A stretch of DNA of 64,000 nt from Clostridium gelidum (GTDB lineage Bacteria > Bacillota > Clostridia > Clostridiales > Clostridiaceae). Positions within the stretch are counted from its first letter, which is position 1. Each line of letters opens with the position of its first letter. The translations under genes were made by a program, and so were the position numbers. Where the stretch lies: assembly GCF_019977655.1 (NCBI RefSeq), contig NZ_AP024849.1, positions 1,187,001 through 1,251,000 of the forward strand. Direction: 5' to 3'. The notes under the pieces were generated by a model. That model saw nothing but the letters and a program-made list of their open reading frames with translations. It was not told the DNA's origin and searched no databases. Positions 43,313 to 52,542 of the stretch are shown piece by piece.

Positions 43313-44912
43313 TAATTTTATAAAAATATTAATTGTAGACGATGAAGAGAATACTAGAAATTTAATTAAGAAGTGCATCAATTGGGATGAACTTGGAATA
43401 CAAATTGCTGGAGAATCATCTAGCGGGCAAGAAGCCCTTGATATGCTAGAAAAAGTTAATGCTGATATTATAATTACAGATATACGTATGCAATTTATGG
43501 ATGGTTTGGAGTTTAGTAGAAAGGCTTCTGAAAGATTTCCATATATAAAAATTATTGTTTTAACAGCTTATGAAGAGTTTGAATATGCAAAGCAAGGAAT
43601 AAAGATAGGAATAAATGACTTTTTGTTAAAGCCTATTAAAAGATCAGAACTTAGAGAATCTGTTGAAAGCTTGAAAAATAAGATTGAAACTGAAAGAATG
43701 AGCCGAGCAGAATATTTGAAACTCAAAGAACGATTATCAGAAAACTTTGAGTATTTAAAAGAAAAATTTTTAAACGATTTGATCCAAAGAAGTAATTCTT
43801 CGGAACATATTATAGATAAGCTTTTATATTTTTCAGTGGAAAGTCTTAGTCAATATATTCAAATTGCGCTAATTGGAACTTCTCATATTGATAATGAAGA
43901 ATCTAAAAGTGAGGAAGAAGCTGTTTTATTGGACTTGGCTTGTGCAGAAATAGTTAAGAAATATTTTCAAGATTATAAGGATGTATATGTAATTATTGAC
44001 AATAGCCGTAAGATAGTTATTTTAAACAGTAATCCTAAAATAGATATTATATTTAGCTGTGAACATATTAAAGATTTGCTAATAAATAGACTTAATTGTT
44101 ATGTCTGTGTAGGCATAGGAAATGCTTATAAAGATTTAAAAAACATAAAGAAATCCTATAGGGAGGCTTTTGAAGCATTAAATTATAAAGAAGTTTATGG
44201 TAAAAATCAGGTAATTTATTTTAATGATATGAGTATTGAGAGTCAAGGCTTAGATGTAAAGAATGAAGAAACTAATGAATTGGGTTTTTATATAAAAGCC
44301 GGAATTGATGAAAAGGTTATATCTATTATTGATAAAATATTTAAAGATATCGATACTACTAAAAATTATAATATTGGACAGGTAAGGGTATTATCAATAA
44401 ATATAGCAACTATGGTTTTCAATTCAATAACAGAATTAGGAATGGATTATGAGCAGATGCTAGAATCTAAAGATTTTCCTTATAATTCTATACTAAAAAT
44501 TGATACCATTAGTGAAATGAGGGAATATTTGATCAGGTTTGTTTTAAATGCAATTAAGTCAATTAAAGGAGCTAGAGCCAAAAAGGTTAATAAGGTTTAT
44601 ATTGAAATAGTAGAGTATATTCAAAAAAACATTTCTGATTCTGAACTTTCACTTTCAAGTATAGCAAATAAATTTTATTTAAATCCAAGTTACTTGTGCA
44701 GAGTCTTTAAACAAGAAATTGGACAGAGTTTTATAGAATATCTGACAAAAATTAGAATTGAAAAAGCTATAGAATTATTTAAAGAGACAGATTTAAGGAA
44801 TTATGAGGTATGCGAAAAAATTGGAGTACCTGACCCTAATTATTTCGGAAAATGTTTTAAGAAGTATACGGGGATATCTGTAAGTGATTTTAAGAAAACT
44901 CAAATTATTTAA
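43305..44912 (+). CDS. YesN-type AraC-family response regulator
   Basis: About 535 residues. GGGGG at 43295-43299 supports the ATG at 43305 (MNNNFIKILIVDDEE) over the in-frame ATG at 43293. Receiver domain with phospho-Asp59 (ITDIRMQFMDGL), a long central helical region (about 130-420), and a C-terminal AraC double HTH (about 435-535; SSIANKFYLNPSYLCRVFKQEIGQSF). Partner of the kinase at 41495. It most likely activates the sugar ABC importer downstream (45084-48388). Confidence 0.95.
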   Translation: MNNNFIKILIVDDEENTRNLIKKCINWDELGIQIAGESSSGQEALDMLEKVNADIIITDIRMQFMDGLEFSRKASERFPYIKIIVLTAYEEFEYAKQGIKIGINDFLLKPIKRSELRESVESLKNKIETERMSRAEYLKLKERLSENFEYLKEKFLNDLIQRSNSSEHIIDKLLYFSVESLSQYIQIALIGTSHIDNEESKSEEEAVLLDLACAEIVKKYFQDYKDVYVIIDNSRKIVILNSNPKIDIIFSCEHIKDLLINRLNCYVCVGIGNAYKDLKNIKKSYREAFEALNYKEVYGKNQVIYFNDMSIESQGLDVKNEETNELGFYIKAGIDEKVISIIDKIFKDIDTTKNYNIGQVRVLSINIATMVFNSITELGMDYEQMLESKDFPYNSILKIDTISEMREYLIRFVLNAIKSIKGARAKKVNKVYIEIVEYIQKNISDSELSLSSIANKFYLNPSYLCRVFKQEIGQSFIEYLTKIRIEKAIELFKETDLRNYEVCEKIGVPDPNYFGKCFKKYTGISVSDFKKTQII

Positions 44913-44941
44913 ATGGTTATTGCAAAAAGCAATAGCCATTT
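44911..44941 (+). terminator. terminator after the YesN gene
   Basis: AAATGGTTATTGC pairs with GCAATAGCCATTT (one G-U) around AAAAA; the left arm overlaps the stop codon. Confidence 0.75.
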
Positions 44942-44954
44942 AATGTGTTACTCG

Positions 44955-44968
44955 TGAAAACGATTTAA
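44955..44968 (+). promoter_or_regulatory. cre-like site upstream of the ABC importer
   Basis: TGAAAACGATTTAA fits the cre left half and central CG; carbon catabolite repression by CcpA is the likely meaning at a sugar transport operon. Confidence 0.5.
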
Positions 44969-45083
44969 AGACGTAAAAAAACTACCCATTTAAGTAAATA
45001 TTTTACGTTCTAACAAAGTCCATAGTGAACTAGAATTATATAGTAAACCAAATAAAACTATATTAATTATAGGGGGTAAAAAA

Positions 45084-46382
45084 ATGAAAAATATCTTAAA
45101 AAAAATAGCAACTATATCTATGTCGTTATTATTAGTAACTAGTGCAGTTGGTTGTGGAGCTAGCTCTTCAGGTGATGGAAAAAGTGCTGATGGTTCAAAG
45201 CAAGTTACATTAAAATTGTGGCATGTATGGGCTGCTGACAGCGAGTCAAACAGAAAACCTTTTCTTAAGGTGTTAGAAGACTTTCAAAAAGAAAATCCTG
45301 ATATTAAGCTAGACATTGATGAAACAGAAGCTAAAGCTTATGATACTAAAATTAAGACAGCAGCAGCTGGTGATGAACTTCCAGATGTTTTCTATTCTCA
45401 GGCTGGAGGATCTATTAAAGGTTATGTAGACGCTGGAAAGATTTTACCTATAGACGATTATTTAAACGATGGAACTAAAGATAGATTACTTTCAGGAGTT
45501 CTATCTAATATGACTTTTGATGGAAAAGTATATGGCTTACCTTATACACAAGCAACTGCCGTATTCTTCGTAAACAAAGAACTGTTTGATCAAAATGGAA
45601 TTAAGATTCCTGAAACTTACAATGAATTAGTAACTGCAGTTAAAGCTTTTAGAGCTAAAGGAATTACACCTATGACTGTAGGTGCTAAGGATGAATGGCC
45701 TACAACACAGTATTTTGACATTATGGCTATTCGTGATGCAGGTGCTAAGGTAGTTAATGATGCGCTTAGTAAAAAAGGTACTTATGAAGATCCAGGTTTT
45801 ATAGATGCTGCTGCAAAATTTCAGGAGTTAGTAAAGCTTAAAGCATTTAATGATGGTGCTCTTGGTGTAACAAGAGATGAATCAGAGATGGGTTTTTACG
45901 ATGGTAAAATTCCAATGTATGTAAATGGTAGCTGGACTGTTGGTAATATCCAAAAAGATGATTCTAAGATTAAAGGTAAGATTCTTGCTTTAAAATTCCC
46001 AATTATTGAAGGTGGAAAAGGCGATATAAATGATTTTACAGGTGGAGCTGCTGAAGGATTCTTTGTAGGTGCTAATACAAAACATAAAGAAGAATCAGTT
46101 AAACTTCTTAAGTATATTACTGAACATCACTCAAAAGAAGCATATCTAGCAGGTGCTGGAATACCAACTTGGAAAATGGATGTAGATGAATCTAAGCTTG
46201 ATCCTTTAAATTTACAAATAGCTAAAAATCTTAAGGAAGCAAAGACAACTACACAATGGTTTAATTCACTATTGCTAACTAAAGATTCTGACGATTACCA
46301 AAAAGAATTAACACAATTATTCTCTTTACAAGTCACACCAGAACAATTTGCTAAAGATATGCAAAAAATGAATGCCAAGTAA
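45084..46382 (+). CDS. sugar ABC transporter substrate-binding lipoprotein
   Basis: 432 residues. Lipoprotein signal peptide with lipobox SAVGC (Cys24), then a Ser/Gly linker and a family-1 extracellular solute-binding fold (LKLWHVWAADSESNRK near 42-57, DVFYSQAGG, GLPYTQATAVFFVNKELF). Anchored to the outer face of the membrane, it delivers an oligosaccharide to the permeases encoded next. AGGGGGT precedes the ATG. Confidence 0.95.
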   Translation: MKNILKKIATISMSLLLVTSAVGCGASSSGDGKSADGSKQVTLKLWHVWAADSESNRKPFLKVLEDFQKENPDIKLDIDETEAKAYDTKIKTAAAGDELPDVFYSQAGGSIKGYVDAGKILPIDDYLNDGTKDRLLSGVLSNMTFDGKVYGLPYTQATAVFFVNKELFDQNGIKIPETYNELVTAVKAFRAKGITPMTVGAKDEWPTTQYFDIMAIRDAGAKVVNDALSKKGTYEDPGFIDAAAKFQELVKLKAFNDGALGVTRDESEMGFYDGKIPMYVNGSWTVGNIQKDDSKIKGKILALKFPIIEGGKGDINDFTGGAAEGFFVGANTKHKEESVKLLKYITEHHSKEAYLAGAGIPTWKMDVDESKLDPLNLQIAKNLKEAKTTTQWFNSLLLTKDSDDYQKELTQLFSLQVTPEQFAKDMQKMNAK

Positions 46383-46457
46383 TGTTATAAATTTGAAGAG
46401 GAACAGAAGTTAATATTTCATTTTAACATGCTCCTTGCCAATAAGTTTTTAAATACA

Positions 46458-46487
46458 ATTGGATTTGTAGTTTTCTACAAATCCAAT
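46458..46487 (+). terminator. intra-operon hairpin between binding protein and permease
   Basis: Perfect 13-bp stem ATTGGATTTGTAG / CTACAAATCCAAT with a TTTT loop and no T tract after it. In ABC importer operons such hairpins stabilise the upstream mRNA and let the binding protein be made in excess. Confidence 0.7.
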
Positions 46488-46627
46488 CTAATATATATAC
46501 GATTTATGAATCCTTTGATGGGATTGATACTGCTATTTTGTCTTCATACGGGTAGTATATGTTAAATCATATTCAATAAATTTAATATGGTAATTTTTGA
46601 AAATGACTTATTTTAAGGAGGTTAACA

Positions 46628-47512
46628 ATGGATAAAGTTCTTTCAGATAAAAAAGCAATATTATTTTTCTTATTTCCTGCACTAATATTTTTTGTTCTAA
46701 TTGTACTTTTACCTATATTTATTTCAGGTTATTACAGTACTCTTGATTGGGATGGATTAAAGAAGCCAGTCTTTGTAGGTTTACAAAATTATATAGATCT
46801 GTTTACTAGTAGTACAAGTAGTTTTGCTCTATCTATTAAAAATTCATTATATTTTGTTATTGTATCAGTGTTTATTCAATTACCAATTAGTTTATTTTTA
46901 GCATTAGTTCTTGCTAATGGAGTTAAAGGAGAAAAGTTTTTTTTAAATGTTTTTTTTATACCTGTAATAATTTCTACAGTTGTTATTGGACAACTTTGGA
47001 TGAAGATTTATAACCCGGATTACGGATTACTTAACAGTTTTTTGAAATCAATAGGTCTTGGCAGTATGGCAAAAACATGGTTAGCAGATCCAACTACAGC
47101 GCTTGGAGCATCCTTTGTGCCTACATTATGGCAATACGTAGGATATCATATGTTACTAATGTATGCAGCCATAAAATCAATTCCTACAGATATATATGAA
47201 GCCGCAAAACTTGATGGAGCATCAGGTGTTAAAATGGCTTTTAAAATTACTATACCACTAATAAAACCTATGCTCAAAGTATGTGTAACTTTCTCTGTTA
47301 TAGGTGCTCTGAAGATTTTTGACCTTGTATATGTATTGACTAATGGTGGACCTAACCATGCAAGTGAGGTACCAAGTACATTACTTGTTAATAATATATT
47401 TGTAAGAGGCATGTATGGATATGGAAGTGCCATCGCAATTTTTATAATAATAGAATGTCTTATACTTACAGGAGTAATACAGAAATTTTTCAAAGTCGAT
47501 GATGTGGAATAA
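46628..47512 (+). CDS. sugar ABC transporter permease (MalF-like)
   Basis: 294 residues, six hydrophobic segments, and the permease EAA loop (EAAKLDGASGVKMAFKITIPL, split at about 193-213). AAGGAGG precedes the ATG. Works with the permease at 47534 and the binding protein at 45084; no ATPase gene is in the operon, so a shared MsiK/MalK-type ATPase encoded elsewhere must power it. Confidence 0.95.
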   Translation: MDKVLSDKKAILFFLFPALIFFVLIVLLPIFISGYYSTLDWDGLKKPVFVGLQNYIDLFTSSTSSFALSIKNSLYFVIVSVFIQLPISLFLALVLANGVKGEKFFLNVFFIPVIISTVVIGQLWMKIYNPDYGLLNSFLKSIGLGSMAKTWLADPTTALGASFVPTLWQYVGYHMLLMYAAIKSIPTDIYEAAKLDGASGVKMAFKITIPLIKPMLKVCVTFSVIGALKIFDLVYVLTNGGPNHASEVPSTLLVNNIFVRGMYGYGSAIAIFIIIECLILTGVIQKFFKVDDVE

Positions 47513-47533
47513 ATGAGTAGAGGAGTATGAAAA

Positions 47534-48388
47534 ATGAGTAGTAATTATATTTCAAAAATTTTTGGAGGGAAAATTGTAAACAAACTGTTATACATATTTC
47601 TTATTGTATGGGCTATTATACAAATTTTCCCACTATATTGGCTGATAACATTCTCCCTTAAAACTAATGGGGAAATATTTGGAGGTAACTTAATTGGTTT
47701 GCCTGATAAGTTTTTATGGGGAAACTATGAAAAGGCATTAGTTAATGCAAATGTTGGAGTATACTTTATGAACAGTGCAATAATTACAGGTGTTACTATA
47801 GCTGTAACTGTATTAGTTTCATTAATGGCTTCTTATGCATTGGTTAGAATGAAGTGGAAATTTAGAAATACAACTCTTTTGCTTTTTATGGCAGGGCTAA
47901 TGATACCAATTCATGCAGCGCTTCTCCCAGTATTTTTAATATTGCGTAAGATAAAGTTATTGGATACCTATTGGGCTTTAATTTTACCTTATGTTGCATT
48001 TGCTATTCCGATGGCTATTCTTATTCTTACAAGCTTTATGAAATCTATTCCTAGAGAAATTGAAGAAGCAGCTTGTATTGATGGATGCAGTATTTACAGA
48101 ATATTTTTCAGTATTATTGTGCCTATCTTAAGACCAGCAGTAGCAACAATTTCTATATTCACATTTTTGCAAGCTTGGAATGAATTAATGTTTGCAACCG
48201 TATTTATTAATAAGCAGGCCTATAAGCCATTGACAGTAGGAATTCAGTCTATGGCTGGGAAATATGCAACAGAATGGGGTCCCATAGGTGCAGCTTTAGT
48301 TATTGCTACTATTCCTACTGTTATTATTTATCTTTTAATGAGCAGTCAGGTTCATAAGAGCTTAACAGCTGGTGCTCTAAAGGGTTAA
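47534..48388 (+). CDS. sugar ABC transporter permease (MalG-like)
   Basis: 284 residues, six hydrophobic segments, EAA loop EEAACIDGCSIYRIFFSIIVP near 180-200, and C-terminal QVHKSLTAGALKG typical of this family. GAGGAG precedes the ATG. Second permease of the importer; a strong terminator follows. Confidence 0.95.
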   Translation: MSSNYISKIFGGKIVNKLLYIFLIVWAIIQIFPLYWLITFSLKTNGEIFGGNLIGLPDKFLWGNYEKALVNANVGVYFMNSAIITGVTIAVTVLVSLMASYALVRMKWKFRNTTLLLFMAGLMIPIHAALLPVFLILRKIKLLDTYWALILPYVAFAIPMAILILTSFMKSIPREIEEAACIDGCSIYRIFFSIIVPILRPAVATISIFTFLQAWNELMFATVFINKQAYKPLTVGIQSMAGKYATEWGPIGAALVIATIPTVIIYLLMSSQVHKSLTAGALKG

Positions 48389-48793
48389 TATTATTTTTTA
48401 AATGTTATAAATAAAAATTAATCGATTCTTATAAAAAATTATTTGTGAATAAAGTTATAATCCCATAGATTTATCAAATAACTAATTTGATAGAACTATG
48501 GGATTATAGTTTTAATTAAGGATAATATTAGCTCAATGATATATGTATATCTAGAAAATGTACTCAGAGAATTGGTGCACATGTTTTCAGCTTAATTAGG
48601 TTATAAAGTATAAGAAAACATTTGTATAATGTACAACTAATGGGCAATTAATTTGGCTGCGTTGTATTTAATATGAGTCAATATGTAGTATAATGTAATT
48701 ACTATATCTAATTGCAATTATATTATACAATAAAGAATATTTATAATTGGTGTGAAGTGAAATTTAATCAAAAAGGCTTAGGGGGATTTATTT
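48389..48793 (+). other. intergenic region before the dCache chemoreceptor
   Basis: The importer terminator at 48456-48513, then about 280 nt of AT-rich DNA that presumably holds the receptor promoter. No further gene supported. Confidence 0.5.
48456..48513 (+). terminator. terminator of the sugar ABC operon
   Basis: Outer stem TATAATCCCATAG (48456-48468) with CTATGGGATTATA (48496-48508), inner TATCAAAT/ATTTGATA, then GTTTTAATT. Confidence 0.88.
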
Positions 48794-50791
48794 ATGAGAA
48801 GTATAAAAATAAAATTGTCAGTGTATTTTGGTGTATTAATTGTATGTGTATGTTTAGCTTTGGGAACTACTGCTTATTATTCATCCAATTATGCATTGGC
48901 AAACAACGCAAAAGAAATGTTATCTAGCACTTCAGTACAAGCTGCAAGGGTAATAGAAAGTCGCCTTGATACCAACTATAGTGTTTTAGAGACTATAAGT
49001 CAAAGGAATGAAATAAGGGATTTTAGTGTTTCGCTTCAAGATAAGGCAGAGATATTAAAAGCAGAGGCAAAGAGGACAGGATTTACAAGTCTTGGATTTG
49101 GAGATTTAAATGGAGATGCTTACACTATGACACTTGATCATATTGTATTAAAGGATAGGCCTTATTATCAGGAAGCGTTAAAAGGAAATAGAGTTATTAC
49201 AGATCCTATAATTAGTAAGGCAGATGGAAACTTAATAATAAATATGGCAGTACCAATTAAAGATAAGGATGGAAAAGTTATTGGTGTGTTGATTGGAAAT
49301 AGGGATGCAGCAGAACTAAGTGCAATTACGAGTGATATAACAGTTGGAAAGACTGGCAAGAGTTTTATTATTAATAATTTAGGGGTTACTGTTGCGCATT
49401 ATAATAAAGAATCAGTAACTAAAGGTGAAAATGTTATTGAGGAAGCTAAAAATGATCCATCACTTCAAATGTTGGCAGATGTTCAAAATCAAATGATAAA
49501 AGGGAAAGCAGGTACTGGAGAATTTAAGTATCAAGGAGAGTTTAAATATGTAGGATACGCACCAATAAAAAATACAAATTGGTTTATAGGAATTGCGGTA
49601 CCTCAAAATGAAGTTTTATCTCAACTAAATGTCTTGAAAATATCTATTTTTGCAGCTTCTTTAATTATTGTATTAGTTGGACTAGTATTAGTTTATATAG
49701 TGGCAAGATTAATTTCAGTTGGAATAAGTAAAATCTCATCTCATTTACAAGTTATTTCAAACGGGGATTTTACAATGGAAGTTTCAGCTAAAAGATTAAA
49801 AACTAATGACGAAATTGGTCACGCGTTTAAGTCAATAAAAATCATGCAGGAATCTATAGTTGGAACAATTGTATCAATTAAAGAAAATTCTGCTAATATT
49901 GATTTAAAAGCAAATAATTTATCAAAGGTTGCTGAACAAATGGCATCTACAGCTGAGAATGTATCTATTGCAACTCATGAAACTGCAACTGGTGTAAGTA
50001 GTCAAGCAACAAATTTAATGGAAATTACAACTATATTAAATACATTTGGGAATAAATTAGATGGTGTAGTGAGTGAAATAGAAACTATAAATTTAAAATC
50101 AAATGGAATTAATCAAATGGCTGGAAATAGTAATGAAAATATGAAGTTGTTAATTGAATCTGTTAATGTTGTAAGTTCTTCTTTTAAAGATTTTATTAAG
50201 AAAATTGAAAAATTAAATAGCAACATAATTCAAATATCGGAAATAACTACATTAATAAATGATATATCAGAACAAACAAATTTATTGGCATTAAATGCAG
50301 CTATAGAAGCGGCAAGAGCTGGAGAATCAGGTAGGGGATTTGCAGTGGTTGCTGATGAGATTAGAACACTTGCAGAGCAATCTCAAGAATCTTCAAAAAA
50401 TATAAATTTATTAATTAATGGAATATCAAATGAAGCTAATGGAATTATAAAAAATACAAATGGACTTAATAATGAATTAGATAATCAAGTTAATGTTATA
50501 AACACAGCACTTAAATCTTATGAAAATATAATATCTGAAATAAATGACATTGTAACCAAAATTAAGTCTGCCAATGTATCAATTGCAGAAATAAATACTG
50601 AGAAGAACGTGATTTCAGATAAAATAGAGAATACATCTGCAGTATCAGAAGAGGTTTCAGCTTCATCAGAAGAGATTGCAGCTTCAACTGAAGAAATGAA
50701 GTCTGCATCATCAGAAGTTGCATTAGCAGCAGAAGTACTAAATGGCGTGACTAAAGAAATGATCGAACATGTTAATCAATTTAAAATATAA
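48794..50791 (+). CDS. methyl-accepting chemotaxis protein with dCache sensor
   Basis: 665 residues: TM1 (about 9-30), dCache_1-like sensor (about 35-275, with YYQEALKGNRVITDPIISKADG typical of the proximal module), TM2 (about 280-302), HAMP, and signalling domain with tip ISEQTNLLALNAAIEAARAG. AGGGGG precedes the ATG. Full-length transmembrane chemoreceptor; amino acids are common ligands of this sensor class but the ligand is not fixed. The next gene starts 23 nt later and may be co-transcribed. Confidence 0.94.
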   Translation: MRSIKIKLSVYFGVLIVCVCLALGTTAYYSSNYALANNAKEMLSSTSVQAARVIESRLDTNYSVLETISQRNEIRDFSVSLQDKAEILKAEAKRTGFTSLGFGDLNGDAYTMTLDHIVLKDRPYYQEALKGNRVITDPIISKADGNLIINMAVPIKDKDGKVIGVLIGNRDAAELSAITSDITVGKTGKSFIINNLGVTVAHYNKESVTKGENVIEEAKNDPSLQMLADVQNQMIKGKAGTGEFKYQGEFKYVGYAPIKNTNWFIGIAVPQNEVLSQLNVLKISIFAASLIIVLVGLVLVYIVARLISVGISKISSHLQVISNGDFTMEVSAKRLKTNDEIGHAFKSIKIMQESIVGTIVSIKENSANIDLKANNLSKVAEQMASTAENVSIATHETATGVSSQATNLMEITTILNTFGNKLDGVVSEIETINLKSNGINQMAGNSNENMKLLIESVNVVSSSFKDFIKKIEKLNSNIIQISEITTLINDISEQTNLLALNAAIEAARAGESGRGFAVVADEIRTLAEQSQESSKNINLLINGISNEANGIIKNTNGLNNELDNQVNVINTALKSYENIISEINDIVTKIKSANVSIAEINTEKNVISDKIENTSAVSEEVSASSEEIAASTEEMKSASSEVALAAEVLNGVTKEMIEHVNQFKI

Positions 50792-50814
50792 TAACAGATG
50801 GGGTACATAAAGAT

Positions 50815-51591
50815 ATGACAATGGAATTGGAAAAATATTATAATAAATTTTGTGAGGACAAAAGATTAACGAGAAAATATGCACAGGTTGAATTTTTAAC
50901 TTCCATGAAGTATATTCATGAGTATCTAGGAAATAATGAGAATGCAAAAATCTTAGATGTTGGTGCAGGGACAGGGAGATACTCTGTACAACTAGCAAAT
51001 GAAGGATATGATGTTACTGCAATTGAACTTGTTAAGCACAATTTAGGTGTTTTAAAGTCAAAAGGAAGTACAGTAAAAGCGCATCAAGGAACAGCCTTAG
51101 ATTTATCAAGATTTTTGGATAATACTTTTGACATGACTTTGGTGTTTGGACCAATGTATCATTTATATACATTTGAAGATAAGGTACAAGCACTGCAAGA
51201 GGCAAAAAGAGTAACTAAGGTTGGCGGTGTTATCTTAGTGGCATATTGTATGAATGAATTTAGTGTAATAACATATGGTTTTAAGGAAAACAATATTCGT
51301 ACAAGCATTGATAATGGAAAACTTACTGATGATTTTCATGTTATATCGGAACCAGAAGATTTATATGATTATGTAAGGATTGAAGATATTAATAAGTTAA
51401 ATGAGGTCGCAGTACTGCAAAGGATAAAATTAATTGCAGCAGATGGACCAGCTAATTATATGCGACCTGTTTTGAATGCTATGGATGAAGATACATTTAG
51501 GCTTTTTCTTGATTATCATTTTTCAACGTGTGAAAGACCAGAACTGCTAGGAGCAAGTGGACATACAGTAGATATTTTGAGAAAAGAATAA
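50815..51591 (+). CDS. class I SAM-dependent methyltransferase
   Basis: 258 residues; SAM-binding loop ILDVGAGTGRYSVQLA (about 44-59), motif AIELVKHNL, and post-motifs FDMTLVFGPMYHLY (about 105-118). Small-molecule type; substrate unknown. Start at 50815 or the ATG two codons later. A serine recombinase remnant begins right at its stop codon. Confidence 0.88.
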   Translation: MTMELEKYYNKFCEDKRLTRKYAQVEFLTSMKYIHEYLGNNENAKILDVGAGTGRYSVQLANEGYDVTAIELVKHNLGVLKSKGSTVKAHQGTALDLSRFLDNTFDMTLVFGPMYHLYTFEDKVQALQEAKRVTKVGGVILVAYCMNEFSVITYGFKENNIRTSIDNGKLTDDFHVISEPEDLYDYVRIEDINKLNEVAVLQRIKLIAADGPANYMRPVLNAMDEDTFRLFLDYHFSTCERPELLGASGHTVDILRKE

Positions 51592-51791
51592 GGGAAAGAG
51601 AAGCAAAGGATACTAATCAAATAGTAACAAAAGCAGATGTACGAAATCTTTTGAGTGATTTTAGCGCTTATGTTATTATCAGGAATGTACCAGAGAGTAA
51701 AAAGTTCATAAGAGACTTTGTAAAAGAAGTTATAGTTTATAAAAGACACATTGAAGAGAGTTTCAATGTGTCTTTTTCTTTAAATATGTGA
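51591..51791 (+). pseudogene. C-terminal remnant of a large serine recombinase
   Basis: About 66 codons open in one frame without a start, reading KADVRNLLSDFSAYV, then KKFIRDFVKEVIVYKRHIE and FNVSFSL before a stop. This pattern (helix, then FVxxVxVYxxHIE-x-FNV) is the usual end of phage/ICE-type serine recombinases. The rest of the gene is absent. It abuts the methyltransferase stop and contains a terminator hairpin. Suggests a past integrative element or recombination scar. Confidence 0.7.
51741..51776 (+). terminator. terminator inside the recombinase remnant
   Basis: AAAAGACACATTGAA pairs perfectly over 15 bp with TTCAATGTGTCTTTT, 6-nt loop, then TTCTTTAA. Confidence 0.88.
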
Positions 51792-51846
51792 TAGCATTAA
51801 AAATAAATACATTTATAGTAAATATTAAAATAAAAGGAGAATAATA

Positions 51847-52533
51847 ATGAATAAAATTCTTTTAGTAGAAGATGACTTAAGTTTGATTGATGGTCTTGAA
51901 TTTTCACTCCAAAAGAATGGATTCAATGTTAATATAGCCCAAACTGTAAAAGAAGCCTTAGAAATATTTGAAGATAATAAATATGATTTACTTATTCTCG
52001 ATTTAACATTACCAGATGGTACTGGTTTTGAAATTTGTAAAAAAGTACGCCAGATTTCCAATGCTCCAATTATTTTTCTTACTGCTTCAGATGAAGAAGT
52101 TAATATTGTAATGGGACTTGATATTGGTGGTGATGATTATATTACAAAACCATTTAAATTAAATGAGCTTATTTCAAGAATTAATGCGCTTATGCGTCGC
52201 ACAAAATCATCTAATATTGAACAAAATTTAGTACAGTCAAATGGTATTGTGATTAGCTTAGAAGAAAGCAGAGTATTTAAAAATAAGAATGAAATAGAAG
52301 TCACAACAGCTGAATACAGGCTTTTATGTTTATTTATGAGAAATCCCAATATAGGGTTGATGCGCGAAACCATTTTGGACAGGCTCTGGGATAATAATGG
52401 CAGTTTTATAGATGATAATACTTTATCTGTATATATAAGAAGATTAAGATGTAAAATTGAAGATGACCCAGAGAACCCAAAATATTTATTAACAATACGT
52501 GGTGTTGGGTATAGATGGAATATTATAAAGTGA
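51847..52533 (+). CDS. OmpR-family response regulator (BceR-like)
   Basis: 228 residues; receiver with phospho-Asp52 (LLILDLTLPDGTGFE), winged helix ending in TIRGVGYRWN. AAAGGAGA precedes the ATG. The kinase follows after 9 nt and an ABC transporter after that; the four genes resemble antimicrobial-peptide sensing and export modules of Firmicutes. Confidence 0.95.
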   Translation: MNKILLVEDDLSLIDGLEFSLQKNGFNVNIAQTVKEALEIFEDNKYDLLILDLTLPDGTGFEICKKVRQISNAPIIFLTASDEEVNIVMGLDIGGDDYITKPFKLNELISRINALMRRTKSSNIEQNLVQSNGIVISLEESRVFKNKNEIEVTTAEYRLLCLFMRNPNIGLMRETILDRLWDNNGSFIDDNTLSVYIRRLRCKIEDDPENPKYLLTIRGVGYRWNIIK

Positions 52534-52542
52534 GGATTTAGC

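Noticed and set aside
10081..44968. All TGAAAACG sites as operators of the single LacI protein
   Set aside because: The site at 44955 precedes an unrelated sugar importer, and the sequences fit cre sites of CcpA at least as well, so a specific LacI regulon is not claimed.
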